Source: JBKHYG01 sp046565595 (lineage in GTDB: Bacteria > Actinomycetota > AC-67). Taken from it: a DNA stretch of 5,525 bases. Of this stretch, positions 1-4,361 are shown piece after piece. The stretch covers positions 1 through 5,525 of the forward strand of contig JBKHYG010000106.1 in NCBI GenBank assembly GCA_046565595.1, in the 5' to 3' direction. Below the pieces are notes generated by a model. It worked only from the letters and a program-made list of their open reading frames with translations, was not told where the DNA came from and ran no database searches. Both the position numbers and the translations under genes were made by a program. Every line of letters starts with the position of its first letter. The stretch's first letter is position 1.

Positions 1-466
1 TACCATCATCGGAGAAGAAGTTGACCTGAGCTCCGCTGCGAGCCATCTCTCCGATCTCGGCGAGGCGTTCTCCTTGGAGGCCGACCGTGATCGCTCCGAC
101 CGGGAAGACATCGACCAGCCCAGCGCGCTCTCCGAGCTTGGCGACCAGTTCTACGACCGCGGAAGAGTCGGCGACGGGATCGGTGTTGGCCATGGGACAA
201 AGAGCCGTGTAGCCGCCGCGCGCACCCGCCCTCGAACCGGTAGCAACCGTCTCGGCATCTTCGCGGCCGGGTTCGCGCAGATGGGTGTGCAGATCCACGA
301 AGCCTGGAGTGACGATGCACCCAGAGACATCGAGGACCGTCGCGTCCTTCGGGGTTTCGGGCGACCCGACGGCGGCGATGCGACCGTCCGCTATCAGGAC
401 ATCGGCTGTGCGGAAACCGTCGGGGTCCGCGACCTGGCCGCCGGTGAGCAGTATCGAGTCAGCCAT
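1..466 (-). CDS. pyrC: Dihydroorotase, N-terminal 155 residues (cut by the window edge)
   Basis: Zinc amidohydrolase that cyclises N-carbamoyl-L-aspartate to dihydroorotate, the third step of de novo UMP synthesis, in the cytoplasm. The visible part is the N-terminal small beta domain (about residues 1-55) and the start of the TIM barrel. The metal motif is DLHTHLREPG (His60, His62, with Arg64 for substrate). The substrate loop is MANTDPVADS around Asn94, where many homologues read MPNT; MANT is familiar from actinobacterial enzymes. FSDDG at 151-155 carries Asp153, equivalent to the bridging Asp of class I dihydroorotases such as that of Aquifex. Start: ATG at 466-464, with GAGGAGG at 479-473, six bases upstream. 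It overlaps the end of pyrB by 8 bases, so the two are probably translationally coupled. The family is about 420-430 residues, so roughly two thirds lies beyond base 1. Family assignment is firm; carA would be the expected next gene but is not visible. Confidence 0.96.
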   Translation of the reverse strand, partial: MADSILLTGGQVADPDGFRTADVLIADGRIAAVGSPETPKDATVLDVSGCIVTPGFVDLHTHLREPGREDAETVATGSRAGARGGYTALCPMANTDPVADSSAVVELVAKLGERAGLVDVFPVGAITVGLQGERLAEIGEMARSGAQVNFFSDDG

Positions 467-1394
467 CCAGGGCCTCCTCGCCGCTCGCGTCCTTGCCGCC
501 AAGCATCAGGTACAGCAAGGCCATCCGTATGTTGATCCCGTTGGTGACCTGCTCGGTGATGACGGTTCGCGGCAGTTCAGCGGCAGACCCGTCGATCTCT
601 ACGCCCCTGTTCATCGGGCCCGGATGCATGATCAAGGACGCCTCTGGCAGGGTCGAAGCGCGCGAGGCGTCGAGCCCATACAAGCTCGAGTATTCGCGCA
701 GGCTCGGGACGAAGCCGCCCTGCATGCGCTCGAGCTGCATGCGCAACAGGTAGCAGACATCGACCTTGGGTAGGACCTGTTCGATGTCGTGTTCGACCGG
801 GACATCGAAGGTCGCGATCGACGGCGGCAGCAGTGTCCGAGGCGCCACCAGGACCGGGTCGGCACCGACCAACCTCAGGGCACGGATCAGACTGCCGGCG
901 ACTCGGCTGTGGCGGATGTCGCCGACTATGGCGACCTTCAGGTCCTCTAGGCGGCCGTGATGGTGCCTCATGGTGAACAGATCCAGGAGGGCTTGGCTCG
1001 GATGTTCGTGCATGCCGTCGCCTGCGTTGAGGATCTTCGCGTCGACCCACTCCGCGAGCCGCCAGGGCGCCCCCGAGGCTTCGTGCCGCAGCACGATCGC
1101 GTCCACGCCCATCGCTTCGATCGTCTGGGCGGTGTCCTTCAGGCTCTCACCCTTGTCCACGCTGGAACCGCCGGAGGCGAAGTTCAGCACATCGGCGCTG
1201 AGGCGCTTGGCGGCCAGCTCGAAGCTGAGACGCGTACGGGTCGAAGACTCGAAGAAGAGGTTGCAGACGGTCTTGCCTCGCAAGGTCGGGTACTTGCGGC
1301 GTGGCCCGGCTGCTCGGAACACCTCTGCTGTATCGAGGATCTTCGTCACATCCTCTGCGGAAAGTTCGTCGATAGAGCGCAGGTGTCGTTCCAT
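459..1394 (-). CDS. pyrB: Aspartate carbamoyltransferase catalytic chain
   Basis: Transfers the carbamoyl group of carbamoyl phosphate to L-aspartate, giving carbamoyl aspartate, the committed step of pyrimidine synthesis. Length 311 residues, typical of the catalytic chain. The N-terminal carbamoyl-phosphate domain holds FFESSTRTRLSFE (residues 47-59, Ser-Thr-Arg-Thr at 51-54) and SSVDKGESLKDT (77-88, the loop donated to the neighbouring active site). HPSQALLD is at 131-138. The aspartate domain has RHSRVAGS (161-168), RMQLER (218-223) and HPGPMNRG (257-264). No regulatory chain (pyrI) is adjacent; regulation probably acts through PyrR. Start choice: GTG (1397) and ATG (1394) are adjacent codons. 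The Shine-Dalgarno GGAGGA at 1406-1401 lies six bases before ATG but only three before GTG, so ATG is preferred. The ATG shares one base with the pyrR stop. It overlaps pyrC by 8 bases. All key residues visible are intact. Confidence 0.98.
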   Translation of the reverse strand: MERHLRSIDELSAEDVTKILDTAEVFRAAGPRRKYPTLRGKTVCNLFFESSTRTRLSFELAAKRLSADVLNFASGGSSVDKGESLKDTAQTIEAMGVDAIVLRHEASGAPWRLAEWVDAKILNAGDGMHEHPSQALLDLFTMRHHHGRLEDLKVAIVGDIRHSRVAGSLIRALRLVGADPVLVAPRTLLPPSIATFDVPVEHDIEQVLPKVDVCYLLRMQLERMQGGFVPSLREYSSLYGLDASRASTLPEASLIMHPGPMNRGVEIDGSAAELPRTVITEQVTNGINIRMALLYLMLGGKDASGEEALDG

Positions 1395-1942
1395 CACTGG
1401 TCCTCCACGGTGCCCAGCAAGACCTCGTCGGTCTCGTCATGCTCTTGTAGAAGCACCCGCACCTCTTCGTTGCGGCGCGTAGGGATGTTCTTGCCGACGA
1501 AGTCAGGTCGGATCGGGAGTTCGCGGTGGCCCCTGTCGACCATGACCGCAAGCTGGACGGCCTTGGGACGGCCGAACTCCAGGAGCGCCTCCAGGGCTGC
1601 CCGCACGCTCCGCCCCGTATACAGGACATCGTCCACGAGCACGACCGTCAGGCCGTCGATGCTTGGCAGTTGAGTGGGCGCGAGCGGCACAGGATCGCGA
1701 GTATCGAGGTCATCACGGAACAGACCGATGTCGAGGGTTCCCACCGGTGGTCGATCCCCCTCGATCCGTTCGATCCGATCGGCAAGCCTTGTCGCGAGCG
1801 TCGCTCCGCGGGTGACCAGCCCAACCAGAGCAAGCGGCGTGGCCGGGTTCCGCTCCAGGATCTCGTGGGAGATGCGGGTCAGAGCCCGATCGATGTCTCG
1901 GGCTTCGAGCAGCGTCGCCGAAGAGGTGAAGTCCGCGGTCAG
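1394..1942 (-). CDS. pyrR: Bifunctional pyr operon regulator / uracil phosphoribosyltransferase PyrR, probable CTG start
   Basis: RNA-binding regulator that senses UMP/UTP against PRPP and represses the pyr operon by binding a leader hairpin; many members also have uracil phosphoribosyltransferase activity. Length 182 residues, normal for the family. Visible: the N-terminal helix DIDRALTRISHEILERN (16-32), VTRG (43-46), VGTLDIGLFRDDL (67-79), the PRPP loop VVLVDDVLYTGRSV (100-113), and the C-terminal VDRGHRELPIRPDFVGKN (135-152). Start: this frame is closed by TGA at 2011-2009. Between there and the conserved region there is no ATG, GTG or TTG. The first such codon, GTG at 1744, would delete the first 66 residues. 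CTG at 1942 has GGGGGAGG just upstream (1958-1951, 8 bases of spacing) and gives the expected length. CTG at 1912 is a weaker alternative with no clear ribosome site. It ends TGA sharing one base with the pyrB ATG. The leader upstream carries a PyrR-binding hairpin, so autoregulation is expected. Confidence 0.92.
   Translation of the reverse strand: MTADFTSSATLLEARDIDRALTRISHEILERNPATPLALVGLVTRGATLATRLADRIERIEGDRPPVGTLDIGLFRDDLDTRDPVPLAPTQLPSIDGLTVVLVDDVLYTGRSVRAALEALLEFGRPKAVQLAVMVDRGHRELPIRPDFVGKNIPTRRNEEVRVLLQEHDETDEVLLGTVEDQ
1401..1406 (-). promoter_or_regulatory. pyrB ribosome binding site deciding ATG over GTG
   Basis: GGAGGA on the minus strand, inside the last codons of pyrR. Its 6-base spacing to the ATG at 1394 is optimal, while spacing to the alternative GTG at 1397 would be only 3 bases. 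It supports the 311-residue reading of PyrB and coupled re-initiation after the pyrR stop. Confidence 0.8.
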
Positions 1943-2040
1943 CTTCCGGCCCTCCCCCTGATCCGGGGGAAGGGCGGCGGAGACGCGAAAACCCGCGTCT
2001 GTGCAGGATCACCTGCCGCTACGCGGGCTGAAAGGTACAT
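1939..2040 (-). CDS. Putative 33-codon leader ORF overlapping the pyrR start
   Basis: A small open frame from ATG (2040) to TGA (1941-1939), between the PyrR-binding hairpin and pyrR, beginning MYLSARVAAGDPAQTRVF. I recognise no family for the peptide, which is rich in Pro, Arg, Ala and Gly with no obvious membrane segment. Two positional features make it more than a chance frame. Its stop overlaps the pyrR start in the tetranucleotide CTGA, the geometry of translationally coupled genes. It also traverses the hairpin that hides the pyrR ribosome site. A Shine-Dalgarno-like AAGGGA (2056-2051) sits 10 bases upstream, and part of it is the 3' arm of the PyrR hairpin, so PyrR binding could block its initiation. 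It may matter as a translated cis element rather than for its product. It could also be fortuitous: short frames arise readily in GC-rich DNA. Confidence 0.45.
   Translation of the reverse strand: MYLSARVAAGDPAQTRVFASPPPFPRIRGRAGS
1951..1972 (-). promoter_or_regulatory. Hairpin that sequesters the pyrR ribosome binding site
   Basis: In the minus-strand RNA, CUUCCCCC (1972-1965) pairs with GGGGGAGG (1958-1951) around the loop GGAUCA: eight pairs, one of them G-U, five of them consecutive C-G. The 3' arm is the pyrR Shine-Dalgarno itself, 8 bases before the CTG start. When folded the ribosome site should be inaccessible; the leader ORF runs through the whole hairpin and its translation would open it. 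The pairing is seen in sequence; the regulatory role is inferred. Confidence 0.7.
1981..2000 (-). promoter_or_regulatory. Leader hairpin alternative to the terminator-like stem
   Basis: Minus-strand RNA AGACGCG (2000-1994) and CGCGUCU (1987-1981) form a perfect 7-bp stem around the loop GGUUUU. It uses bases 1998-1994, which are also the 3' arm of the larger stem-loop at 2027-1992, so the two folds are mutually exclusive. This is the sort of arrangement seen in attenuators. Which fold dominates cannot be told without a thermodynamic calculation. Confidence 0.5.
1988..2027 (-). terminator. Possible weak attenuator stem-loop in the pyr leader
   Basis: Minus-strand CCCGCGU (2027-2021) pairs with ACGCGGG (1998-1992). 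An inner hairpin GCAGG-UGAU-CCUGC (2016-2003) lies inside, with symmetric 4-base internal loops. Four U residues (1991-1988) follow directly. This resembles an intrinsic terminator, but the U tract is short and is followed by GC-rich sequence, so efficiency is doubtful. It lies inside the leader ORF, so a translating ribosome would prevent its formation. Confidence 0.35.
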
Positions 2041-2052
2041 CTATCTCGCTTC

Positions 2053-2085
2053 CCTTCCGGGCCTCACGGGACCCGTCCTTAAAGG
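2053..2085 (-). promoter_or_regulatory. PyrR-binding RNA hairpin in the pyr operon leader
   Basis: Minus-strand RNA folds as a lower stem CCUUU (2085-2081) with GAAGG (2057-2053), a 5'-side purine-rich internal loop AAGGAC (2080-2075) opposite a single G, and an upper stem GGGUC/GGCCC (2074-2070 with 2063-2059). It is closed by the hexaloop CCGUGA (2069-2064). The hexaloop matches the CNGNGA consensus of PyrR-binding loops, and the lower stem, purine bulge and upper stem layout is the known architecture. PyrR with UMP should bind and stabilise it, lowering pyr expression. It lies about 110 bases upstream of the pyrR start and close to the predicted transcript 5' end. The 3' arm overlaps the purine-rich stretch that could serve as ribosome site for the leader ORF. 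Confidence 0.88.
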
Positions 2086-2094
2086 TGCGTGTGC

Positions 2095-2124
2095 AGCATA
2101 ACCCACGCGGGCGCCGTATGGCAA
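2095..2124 (-). promoter_or_regulatory. Predicted vegetative promoter of the pyr operon
   Basis: TTGCCA (2124-2119) resembles the -35 box TTGACA, 5 of 6 matching. TATGCT (2100-2095) resembles the -10 box TATAAT, 4 of 6 matching. The spacer is 18 bases. Transcription would begin near 2090-2088, placing the PyrR hairpin almost at the 5' end of the RNA. It lies in the gap after the nusB stop. The correct placement relative to the PyrR site supports it; no start-site data exist here. Confidence 0.6.
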
Positions 2125-2137
2125 CGGCTCCTTGTGA

Positions 2138-2548
2138 TCAGGACGACTCGGCGGACGGGTCGTCGGCAACGGATGGCTCTTGGGCGACCGCTGCCAGCAG
2201 GCCGTTCACGAAACCCGGGGACTTCTCGTCTCCGAATTCGGCCGCGAGATCGGTGTACCCGGCCAACACGCTCGAGGGAGACTTCTCGAAGAGCAGTTCA
2301 GCCATACCGAGACGGAGCAGGACCCGGTCAGGCCGGTTCAGACGGTTCACCGCGAAACCGGGGCGCAACTTCTCCGAGATCTTGGCGTCGATCTCGTTCA
2401 GGTTCAGCCGCACGGCATGGGCCAGCAGGCTGGCCTCACGACCCTCTATCTCGAGCGCGCCACCCAGCTCCTCGGCGTAGAGCGCTTCGAAGGCGGCACG
2501 CCGGATCGCGTCGCGCTCCCGTCTGCGCTTGCCTGCCGAGGCGGTCAC
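2138..2548 (-). CDS. nusB: Transcription antitermination factor NusB
   Basis: All-helical RNA-binding protein that pairs with NusE (ribosomal protein S10) on boxA RNA to promote antitermination and complete transcription of rRNA operons. Length 136 residues, normal. Visible family features: a basic N-terminus followed by RRAAFEALYAEE (16-27, helix 1), the central NRPDRVLLRLGMAELLF (71-87), and the C-terminal KSPGFVNGLLAAV (109-121), matching the usual SPxFVNGVLdai signature. The family's usual INEAVELA before it is replaced by GYTDLAAEFG (97-106), a modest divergence. A short acidic and serine-rich tail follows. Start: GTG at 2548 overlaps the efp stop in GTGA, with no strong ribosome site of its own, so translation is probably coupled to efp. 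The downstream gap before pyrR carries its own promoter, so nusB is likely the last gene of the upstream transcription unit, perhaps with read-through. Confidence 0.95.
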   Translation of the reverse strand: MTASAGKRRRERDAIRRAAFEALYAEELGGALEIEGREASLLAHAVRLNLNEIDAKISEKLRPGFAVNRLNRPDRVLLRLGMAELLFEKSPSSVLAGYTDLAAEFGDEKSPGFVNGLLAAVAQEPSVADDPSAESS

Positions 2549-3114
2549 TCTTTGACGCGGGTGATGTACTCACCCGTGCGGGTGTCGACCTTGATCTTCT
2601 CGCCGGTCTCGATGAAGAGAGGGACCTGCAGTTCGTATCCGGTCTCGACGGTCGCCGGCTTGGTCGCTCCACTCACGCGGTCACCTTGGACGCCCGGATC
2701 GGTGTGGGTGATGGTCAGCTCGACCGAGGCTGGCAGGTCGACGCCGATCGGGCGGCCTTCGTAGAGGGCGAGCGTGGCGGTCTGACCTTCGGTCAGGTAG
2801 TTCTTGGTGTCTCCGAGTTCCTCTTCGGTGACGGTCAGCTGGTCGTAGGTCGCCGAATCCATGAAGACGAACCCGTCGCCATCGGCATACAGATAGCTCA
2901 TCTCACGGCGTTCGACCACCGCGCTCTCGACCTTCTGGTCGGCGGGGATGGTGCGCTCGAGGATCCCGCCGTTGATCAGGTCCCGCATCTTCAAGCGGAT
3001 GACGGTGTTGCCTTTGCCAGGCTTGTGATGCTGGAACCAGATGACTCCGAACAGTTTGCCGTCGATCTTGACGACCGTGCCGTTACGGATGTCGTTGCTG
3101 CTGATGGTGGGCAT
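2545..3114 (-). CDS. efp: Translation elongation factor P
   Basis: Binds stalled ribosomes near the P and E sites and relieves arrest at consecutive prolines. Length 189 residues, typical. Three domains are expected: a KOW-like N-terminal domain (about 1-65) whose tip loop KPGKGN (31-36) reaches the peptidyl-transferase centre through Lys34, and two OB-like domains (about 66-130 and 131-189). The last contains GDRVSGATKPATVETG (144-159), VPLFIETGEKIKVDTR (164-179) and GEYITRV (181-187). Lys34 is the residue modified by EpmA in enterobacteria. Some actinobacterial EF-Ps work unmodified with a PGKGP loop; here the last residue is Asn. No modification gene is in the window. Start: ATG with AGAGG seven bases upstream. 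It follows the peptidase gene by 47 bases and overlaps nusB by 4 bases, so these are probably co-transcribed. Confidence 0.98.
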   Translation of the reverse strand: MPTISSNDIRNGTVVKIDGKLFGVIWFQHHKPGKGNTVIRLKMRDLINGGILERTIPADQKVESAVVERREMSYLYADGDGFVFMDSATYDQLTVTEEELGDTKNYLTEGQTATLALYEGRPIGVDLPASVELTITHTDPGVQGDRVSGATKPATVETGYELQVPLFIETGEKIKVDTRTGEYITRVKE

Positions 3115-3161
3115 GCGCGAACCTCTCGAGAACTACAGGGACGGGCGGGCAGGATAGCCGG

Positions 3162-4280
3162 TCAGACGACCTGCAGTTCCTTGGGGAAGGTGGTCAAGAT
3201 GTCGCAACCTTCCTCGGTAACGGCGACCGAATCCTCGATGCGGACACCGCAATCCCCAGGCAGGTAGATGCCCGGCTCGATCGTGATGCACATGCCGGGT
3301 TCCAGGACCTTCTCTCCACCCTTGGCGACACCGGGAGCCTCGTGGGTCTCCAGGCCGACGCCGTGTCCGGTGCCATGTCCGAAGTCGAAGCCGCGTTCCT
3401 TCAGGAAGTTGCGGCAGGCTTCGTCGATCGATCCGTTGGTGACGCCAGCCCTGACCGCATCCAAGCCTGCTTGCTGGCTCTCGCGGACGAGTTCGTAGAT
3501 CCGTCGATGTTCGTCGCTGGGTTCGCCGAAGGCGACCGTTCGCGTCATGTCGGCGTGATAGCCCAGATGGGTTCCACCGAAGTCGAACTTGATGAGGTCG
3601 CCACGCTTGAGCTTGCGGTCGGCGCGTGGACGGTGGTGAGGCTCAGCGGCCTGCTCCCCGAACGCAACGATCGTGTCGAAGCTCAGACCATGGCTTCCGG
3701 CCTTGCGCATCTCGGCCTCGAGGATGACGGCGACATCGAACTCGGTCAGCCCTTCCTTCAACTGGCCAAGGGTGTTGCCGAGCGCGATGTCTCCGTAACT
3801 GCAGGCGGTGCGCAGATGCTCGACCTCGGTCTGGTCCTTGATCAGGCGCAGTTCTTCCACGAGTCCGCTGGTCTCGACCAGTTCGATGCCGGCCAGTTTC
3901 TCGCGCAGGTTCTTAGCGCTCTGCAGCGTCATCGTCTGGGCATCGACGCCTAGCCGCTTGCCGCCCACGCGACCCAGTCCCTCCTCGAGCAGGCTCATGG
4001 CCGGGACCGCTTCGCCGGAGCCGCTCACCTTGGTGCCGTAGATGATCGCCTCGATGTCTGGAGCTTCGCGCTTCACCTGTTCGGAGTAGCGAGGATCGGT
4101 GAACAGGATGTCGCCGTCGCGACCGACTATCAGCTGGCCGTTGGACCCGCTGAAGCCTGTCAGGTAGCGGACGGCCACAAGGGTGTACGAGTCGATGCCA
4201 CCAACCATGGTGCTGAAGAAGAGTGCGTCACACTCGAGGTCGTCGAGTCGGGCACGAAGTTCGTCTCTGCGGTGCTTCAA
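3162..4280 (-). CDS. pepP: M24B-family Xaa-Pro aminopeptidase / prolidase, TTG start
   Basis: Dinuclear metal peptidase of the creatinase/Xaa-Pro fold that removes residues preceding proline; whether it acts on peptides (PepP) or dipeptides (PepQ) cannot be told from sequence. Length 372 residues. The N-terminal creatinase-like domain spans about 1-140, with VRYLTGFSGSNGQLIV at 37-52. The catalytic pita-bread domain spans about 148-372. All five metal ligands are present: Asp233 in FDFGG, Asp244 in GYHADMTRT, His306 in GHGTGHGVG, Glu335 in TIEPGIY and Glu349 in VRIEDSV. EPHHRP (213-218) supplies the usual active-site histidines. Start: TTG at 4280 has GGAGG (4290-4286) five bases upstream and gives the usual family N-terminus. 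In-frame ATG at 4325 and the further extension to 4643 lack ribosome sites, and the extension runs antisense to the divergent gene. No signal peptide is seen, so it is cytoplasmic. It is the first gene of the peptidase-efp-nusB unit; pairing with EF-P links proline-rich protein synthesis and turnover, which is inference. Confidence 0.93.
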   Translation of the reverse strand: MKHRRDELRARLDDLECDALFFSTMVGGIDSYTLVAVRYLTGFSGSNGQLIVGRDGDILFTDPRYSEQVKREAPDIEAIIYGTKVSGSGEAVPAMSLLEEGLGRVGGKRLGVDAQTMTLQSAKNLREKLAGIELVETSGLVEELRLIKDQTEVEHLRTACSYGDIALGNTLGQLKEGLTEFDVAVILEAEMRKAGSHGLSFDTIVAFGEQAAEPHHRPRADRKLKRGDLIKFDFGGTHLGYHADMTRTVAFGEPSDEHRRIYELVRESQQAGLDAVRAGVTNGSIDEACRNFLKERGFDFGHGTGHGVGLETHEAPGVAKGGEKVLEPGMCITIEPGIYLPGDCGVRIEDSVAVTEEGCDILTTFPKELQVV

Positions 4281-4285
4281 AGGAT

Positions 4286-4290
4286 CCTCC
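4286..4290 (-). promoter_or_regulatory. Ribosome binding site deciding the TTG start of the peptidase
   Basis: GGAGG on the minus strand with a 5-base spacer to TTG (4280-4278). The upstream in-frame ATG at 4325 has only a G-run and no proper Shine-Dalgarno at correct distance, so this site favours the 372-residue protein. Confidence 0.78.
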
Positions 4291-4298
4291 TGCCGGTC

Positions 4299-4328
4299 AG
4301 GATAGCCCGGACGAACACCCAGCATGAA
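4299..4328 (-). promoter_or_regulatory. Possible promoter for the peptidase-efp-nusB unit
   Basis: TATCCT (4304-4299) resembles a -10 box (4 of 6), 18 bases after TTCATG (4328-4323), a poor -35 box. The transcript would begin about 12 bases before the Shine-Dalgarno. This fits the TTG start and excludes the upstream ATG, which lies in the -35 region. The match is weak. Confidence 0.3.
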
Positions 4329-4358
4329 GGAGATGCCCCCCGGGTGCGAGAATCTCCT
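4328..4358. repeat. 7-bp inverted repeat in the divergent intergenic region
   Basis: AGGAGAT (4328-4334) and ATCTCCT (4352-4358) are perfect inverted arms with 17 bases between them, which include CCCGGG at the centre. It overlaps the possible -35 box of the peptidase unit and ends four bases before the ATG of the lysyl-oxidase-like gene. It could be an operator for a dimeric regulator or a hairpin in the plus-strand message, where the 5' arm holds a Shine-Dalgarno-like AAGGAG. Seven-base arms can also occur by chance. Confidence 0.35.
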
Positions 4359-4361
4359 GAC

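Noticed and set aside
957..1673. Plus-strand open frames across pyrB and pyrR
   Set aside because: They are antisense to two genes with intact family motifs and show no recognisable protein features.
1394..1744. pyrR starting at GTG 1744
   Set aside because: The frame continues upstream with 66 residues clearly belonging to PyrR, including the N-terminal helix and VTRG motif.
2112..2127. GCCGT/ACGGC hairpin after nusB as a terminator
   Set aside because: The stem has only five pairs, there is no U tract, and it overlaps the predicted -35 box of the pyr promoter.
2089..3267. Long plus-strand open frame of 392 codons
   Set aside because: It lies antisense to nusB, efp and the end of the peptidase gene, all clearly recognised, and its translation is Arg-rich low-complexity text typical of a shadow frame in GC-rich DNA.
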